Assembly: GCF_964340395.1 (NCBI RefSeq) | Contig: NC_135571.1 | Span: forward strand, 7,727,953-7,760,452 | DNA: 32,500 bases | Direction of reading: 5' to 3' | Origin: Glandiceps talaboti | Taxonomy: Eukaryota; Hemichordata; Enteropneusta; Spengelidae | Shown here: in pieces, positions 25,610-32,500 of the stretch | Layout: each line of letters starts with the position of its first letter | How positions within the stretch are numbered: the stretch's first letter is position 1 | Made by a program: the position numbers and the translations under genes | Notes under the pieces: model-generated | What the model saw: the letters and a program-made list of their open reading frames with translations, nothing else | Database searches by the model: none | Told to the model about the DNA's origin: nothing

Positions 25610-25942
25610 ATCTTGTGACAGGACGTCTATAAAATTATTGCCAGCATCGATTCTTTAAGTCGAAGGACGACGGCGGAGCAAAGTGGTAAGTTTCGTGTTT
25701 GGATACATTTTAAAATAATTCATTGTTATTTTTTCTGATTTTTAGCTTGTGATTTTCAATGTGATGATGGAAAATGCCTACGTCCCTCATTTCATTGTGA
25801 CATTTATGCTGATTGTGAAAATGGAGAAGACGAACTTGATTGTCAGAAGTAACTATTAATGTTGTGAGTAGTTATCTATGTAACTATTCAAAACATAATA
25901 ATGATAATTCCATGACAAAACATTAATCATACTATTCATTTC

Positions 25943-25997
<55 letters not shown>

Positions 25998-26324
25998 GAG
26001 ATGGGGTGAGAGGGGGAGGAGAGAGGGGGAGAGGGAGAGAGTGAAGTGTAGTGAAGGTATCCAAATCGTTCAGCCTGCAATGTTAGAAGTGAAGTGCTCC
26101 CCATTTTGCAATGCTCCAGACGCTATTTAATGCGCTCGATAGTTGGAATCTCTTCTTGCCATTTCACTTACAGGATACGTGCATCGTGGAGTGTAGCGAA
26201 TGTAAGACCAGATGAAATACCTGCACCAAAAGTAGACGAAACACTCAGTCGAGAAGTCCAAGCCACTAGAGAACATTTTGACCAGCACAAGGACGGAGTT
26301 ATTAATTCAAATCTATTTCAATAA
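19184..26324 (+). CDS. Secreted modular protein: thyroglobulin-1, WAP, seven LDLa repeats (about 442 aa)
   Basis: Proposed coding exons: 19184-19214, 19392-19631, 19858-20004, 20904-21014, 21878-21994, 22599-22697, 23666-23776, 24370-24465, 25119-25241, 25746-25848 and 26174-26324. All introns are GT-AG. Every internal domain exon is phase 1-1, the classic shuffling class; only the last intron is phase 2. Summed length is 1329 bases, exactly 443 codons. Order: short signal ([11 protein letters not shown]), TY1, WAP, seven LDLa, polar tail, with no membrane segment. TY1 and WAP domains are usually protease inhibitors; LDLa modules bind calcium and ligands, so an extracellular inhibitor or scaffold is a reasonable inference. 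AATAAA at 26401 supports the last exon. Weak points: the first exon (donor gttaat) and the last splice (AA|gtaact); without that splice the protein stops at 25850. Confidence 0.82.
19392..19631 (+). other. Thyroglobulin type-1 domain exon
   Basis: This phase 1-1 exon has six cysteines in TY1 order: RFC, LNC, MQC, DIC, GC and [11 protein letters not shown] matches the G-x-F-x-x-x-Q-C core. The usual CWCV reads CGCF, so the conserved tryptophan is lost. Many TY1 domains inhibit cysteine or aspartic proteases; whether this one does cannot be read from the sequence. Confidence 0.85.
19858..20004 (+). other. WAP four-disulphide-core domain exon
   Basis: A phase 1-1 exon encoding KPGQCPL, then SC, YKC, AEC, MKCC, RGC and KTC: all eight cysteines of the WAP fold with the adjacent CC pair. 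The KPG.CP opening is diagnostic. The loop between the first two cysteines is short (PLDRSDDS). WAP domains are commonly serine-protease inhibitors or antimicrobial. Confidence 0.92.
21660..21790 (+). repeat. Degenerate (ATTTGAT)n / (ATTTTAT)n repeat
   Basis: Tandem 7-bp units of TATTTGA, TGTTTGA and TATTTTA, in the intron between LDLa modules 1 and 2. Variants occur in blocks, as if expanded in steps. Confidence 0.9.
22338..22381. repeat. (CA)n / (CGCA)n microsatellite
   Basis: CACACA leading into five CGCACGCA-type units, in the intron between LDLa modules 2 and 3. Confidence 0.9.
23521..23552. repeat. Poly-C and CA tract
   Basis: A C run followed by CACACA, upstream of LDLa exon 4. Confidence 0.85.
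24501..24796. repeat. Trinucleotide cluster: (CAA)n, (ATC)n, (CTC)n, (ATC)n
   Basis: CAA repeats at about 24503-24562, ATC at 24562-24618 and 24766-24795, and CTC/CCT at about 24733-24756. They begin about 35 bp after the donor of LDLa exon 5. All are intronic; the poly-Gln, poly-Asn and poly-Thr open frames are not genes. Confidence 0.93.
25441..25608. repeat. (GGAT)n then (GATA)n compound microsatellite
   Basis: About 18 GGAT units, one of them GGGT, run directly into about 22 GATA units. They lie in the intron between LDLa modules 6 and 7. Confidence 0.95.
25945..26042. repeat. (GA)n and purine-rich tract
   Basis: About 25 GA units, then an uninterrupted run of purine-rich sequence (GGGGGAGGAGAGAGGGGG), in the last intron of the modular gene. 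Confidence 0.93.
26072..26155. mobile_element. Fragment of the 15923-type repeat
   Basis: AGCCTGCAATGTTAGAAGTG and the following bases up to CTCCAGA align with 16151-16198 at roughly 39 of 49 positions, counted by eye. Both then reach GTTGGAATCTC some 45 bp later. The fragment ends within 20 bp of the acceptor of the last exon of the modular gene. Confidence 0.6.
26174..26324 (+). other. Last exon of the modular gene: unique polar tail
   Basis: After tttcacttacag the exon continues the frame in phase 2 as [20 protein letters not shown] and later [17 protein letters not shown], then TAA. The 50-residue tail has no cysteine and no domain I know. AATAAA follows 77 bases after the stop. The first ~35 bases resemble the last-exon acceptor region of LU-4 (see findings), so part of this exon may derive from Ly6 DNA read in another frame. 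Confidence 0.6.
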
Positions 26325-26400
26325 TCATACATATTTAATGTCCTAAAAATGCTGAGTTTTCTTTTCTTATTTTCTAATCTATTGACTGTTAGTTTTATTG

Positions 26401-26406
26401 AATAAA
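26401..26406 (+). promoter_or_regulatory. Polyadenylation signal of the modular gene
   Basis: AATAAA lies 77 bases after the TAA of the last exon. None is seen shortly after the alternative stop at 25850, which favours the spliced ending. Confidence 0.6.
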
Positions 26407-26773
26407 ACTAGCCGAATTCCACTATCAAAACTTAGCGTTTACCACCTGCGTAGGTATGAATATAGACAAATACCAACGGAGTTTTTGTCATGATGAACTT
26501 CCTATGGTGGGTTTCAAAGTACACCAATAAGCCTACATCTACCCAACCCATCATAATGACGTCACTGACATCGACCGTTCATGCTTAAAGTTGCCCAAAG
26601 TAGCCAACACTCATAGAAAAGGTACATCCGACAAACACACATACACACACCCAATGCTAGAAATTTAATTAAACAGGGTTTTGGTGTATGTCGTCCGGAT
26701 ATGGGGATGAATTATTAACATAAATGAGCTCCTGTGTCGTAATGTTTTACCGCCGCACCCGCTCATTTTCATT

Positions 26774-26779
26774 TATAAG
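26774..26779 (+). promoter_or_regulatory. TATA-like box of LU-4
   Basis: ATTTATAAGTG lies about 130 bases before a strong donor (AACAG|gtaagg at 26906/26907), with the GC-richer, stop-containing sequence of a 5' UTR between them. Transcription would start near 26800. Confidence 0.5.
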
Positions 26780-26799
26780 TGCCAGCATAGACCAGACAC

Positions 26800-30297
<3,498 letters not shown>

Positions 30298-30468
30298 ACA
30301 GACAAATGGTCGCAGTGTCAAATTTGTAATGATAAGACGCACATGTGTTAGTTCTTGGAACACAAAACGACAGACTATATGAATGTTATCATACTCAAAA
30401 CATACACGCAAAGACACAAAGAGATAACAGTCTGAGAGACACACATACACAGAGAGCAAACTCACACC

Positions 30469-30624
<156 letters not shown>

Positions 30625-30727
30625 GTATCCAACCATTGTCTGATTTAGTGCACTAGTATACACTTTCTGATAATTCATATTGTGGTGTAGGGTGAACTGA
30701 TCCTTAGAAATTGAATTGCGTTTACAA

Positions 30728-31162
30728 CAAAATCATAAACCCTGAAACAAAACGTCGCCTGGCTCGACAAAAAGGTCATTAACATTGCTACATTTTATCG
30801 TCTGGCTAGACACAAATCTTACCAACAGCGTTTCGTCAATAATCTGGCGTGGCAAGCATCTTTACCGATATTGTTACACTTTCTTTGCCCATTATCGGAG
30901 TAGATTATCACCATTTATACATCTCTGGTAAACCTAGCTAACGTTGGCGCGTTCTTTGATAATTTTAACTAAACTGTAACAATTGTAATTCAATTCTTTT
31001 CGTGCCAGACGATAACATATGGAAATATTATTTTTTGTTGACTCAGACGAGAAGATTTCGCAACATCAAAGAGATATTTTGTCTGGCAAGACAATAAACT
31101 GTAGCATGTTAGTAAGATTTTTGTTGATCCAGGCGACGTTTTGTCTCAGGATTTATGATTTT
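30728..31162. mobile_element. Foldback-type MITE with about 90-bp terminal inverted repeats
   Basis: The left arm reads AAATCATAAACCCTGAAACA then AAACGTCGCCTGG, and ends around GCTACATTTTATCGTCTGGC. The complement of 31070-31162 reads AAATCATAAATCCTGAGACA then AAACGTCGCCTGG, and ends GCTACAGTTTATTGTCTTGC. The arms thus match over roughly 90 bp with a few changes. The ~250-bp centre has no coding signal. No second copy is in the window. Confidence 0.75.
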
Positions 31163-31243
31163 CGTTCTATCTAAGAAAGAATAACACAAATATTTAGGTG
31201 ATTAGACATAAACATTCCATTTCCAAGATAATTCATATTTTCA

Positions 31244-31362
31244 AATAGTCTCGGTTACCCTGACTCTCGCCGCTTGGGGCGCTGCCTACGAGACCACTCC
31301 AAACGAGATCGTCTGGGTGGTCTAGAAGAAGAACCCCAGCGGTAAGAGTCTGGGTAACCGAA
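31244..31362. mobile_element. Short hairpin MITE, TCTCGGTTACCC family
   Basis: The left end CTCGGTTACCCTGACTCTCG with CCGCTTGGGG is matched by the right end CCCCAGCGGTAAGAGTCTGG with GTAACCG, giving terminal inverted repeats of about 29 bp around a ~60-bp centre. Its left half matches 15923 onward. Confidence 0.8.
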
Positions 31363-32430
31363 AAAAAGAGAATTTGATCAAACACGTGACGTACTTATGC
31401 TAATTTGCACGACCTTTAAACGTGCACTGGATTTATTAAACATGTACTACCTGTAAATGTGGCATTATATTTTCTATTAGATAAACAACAATATTTTTTA
31501 CTAAAATTCTTAAAATATTAATAATTAGTCATTGTACATATCACCCAAATGTCAACTTCATGATGAATACTATATCGATACGTTGGAATAGGGATTCATT
31601 GAGACATTAATTATATTTGAAATGTACATGCTATAGTCAGCTTGGCATCTTCCAATGAAATAAAGCTATATAATATTCATAATTCTGTCTGATATTTAGA
31701 TGTTATCCCCAATATTTTTCTTCGTTCAGCCAAGTAAAATATGAATGACCTAAGAGGCCTTTATCATATCACCACGAGTTGCTAGCAGTGCTCTATGATT
31801 AACTGAGTAACCTATACCATATATACCCCGAGTTACTTAGAGACAGGAAGTAGAAAACGACACCATGGCAAATTTTGGAAAGGCCTATAGGCTTTCATAC
31901 TGTGGACATCTCATTTACTAACAACACAATTTATATGCATTGAAATAATCCGCACTATAAAAGTGGCCATATGGTATGATGAGATGATATTTATTTTGGA
32001 TTTTTAAAATAAGTTTATCAAGGCTTCCTACTTGTAAAATCAATGTGATACACAACACTTTTTAAGATGCTGTCGCTGATGGCGCCCTTGTAATGTACGC
32101 TCCACCACACACGTAAGTTCAAACACCGTGAACAGTATTGTACTTTAGGTCCACGATTTTAAGCTGTTTCTGTACTGCTGTTTGACATGTAGAATGTCTA
32201 ATTATTGGCCTTTTAGTAATTTGCAGTGAATATATTATGTTTTAATTAGCAACAATATTATGTAGATAGTGTCAGGGCAAGTTTAAATTTTCATCGACAG
32301 CTTGGTTTTGTATTAGTTGTAAGTAGAGTATCATTTTTCGATCAGAAAACCCAAATATATTCACTGAAGATTGTTAAAATACCAATAATTAGACACTGTA
32401 CATGTTAAACAGCTGTCGATATTATTCATA
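31363..32430. other. AT-rich spacer, nothing recognised
   Basis: No exon, RNA gene or transposon end that I can support between the two hairpin elements. Confidence 0.5.
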
Positions 32431-32500
32431 ATCTCGGTTACCCAGCTTCTTGCCGTTGAGGGCATAACCCTCCAGGGGGTTATGCCCTCAACGGCAAGAA
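32431..32500. mobile_element. Hairpin MITE of the TCTCGGTTACCC family, cut by the window end
   Basis: The left end TCTCGGTTACCCAGCTTC continues as TTGCCGTTGAGGGCATAACC and, after a loop of about eight bases, as its exact complement GGTTATGCCCTCAACGGCAA. The complement of the CGGTTACCC end should follow just past 32500. The 24-base perfect arms would form a strong hairpin. Confidence 0.75.

Larger units (their letters stand above)
20904..25848 (+). other. Seven LDL-receptor class A modules, one per exon
   Basis: Each exon from 20904-21014 to 25746-25848 encodes one module ending in an acidic calcium site (for example [44 protein letters not shown]). Modules 1, 6 and 7 have all six cysteines. 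Modules 2, 3 and 5 have four and lack both C1 and C3. Module 4 has five and lacks C1. In the known fold C1 pairs with C3, C2 with C5 and C4 with C6, so modules 2, 3 and 5 have lost exactly one disulphide. Confidence 0.9.

Overview
This is animal nuclear DNA. It is AT-rich, with spliced genes of small phase-matched exons, abundant microsatellites, small inverted-repeat transposons and decayed LINE fragments. The gene content (a Ly6/uPAR cluster and a secreted modular protein with thyroglobulin-1, WAP and LDL-receptor-A exons) suits an invertebrate such as amphioxus, a hemichordate or a lophotrochozoan. The sequence alone does not settle the species. All gene models were built by eye from splice signals, reading phase and cysteine patterns.

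Layout. 1-5.7 kb: a minus-strand Ly6/uPAR-domain gene (LU-1), coding exons 5666 to about 924, with a LINE tail just beyond its 3' side. 5.7-12.25 kb: no convincing gene; it holds small transposons, including two copies of a ~250-bp inverted-repeat element whose third copy lies in an LU-1 intron. 12.26-13.16 kb: two minus-strand exons of a second Ly6 gene (LU-2) that looks dead; a 5'-truncated LINE (13.38-14.08 kb) lies where its first exons should be. 15.14-17.09 kb: LU-3, an intact minus-strand Ly6 gene. 19.18-26.32 kb: a plus-strand gene of eleven proposed coding exons for a secreted protein with one thyroglobulin-1 domain, one WAP domain, seven LDLa modules and a unique polar tail. 26.77-30.30 kb: LU-4, an intact plus-strand Ly6 gene with a non-coding first exon and a TATA-like box. 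30.3-32.5 kb: three hairpin-type transposable elements, the last cut by the window end.

LU-1, LU-3 and LU-4 share one plan: a signal-peptide exon ending in phase 1, a CxxC exon ending in phase 0, a middle-cysteine exon ending in phase 1, and a final exon with CC....CN. LU-3 and LU-4 end in a hydrophobic tail of GPI-anchor type. They form a local family that has duplicated and inverted around the modular gene. No shared pathway is visible. The clearest oddities are the TY1-WAP-LDLa(x7) architecture, paired loss of the first and third cysteines in three LDLa modules, and a last exon of the modular gene that begins with DNA resembling a Ly6 last exon read in another frame.
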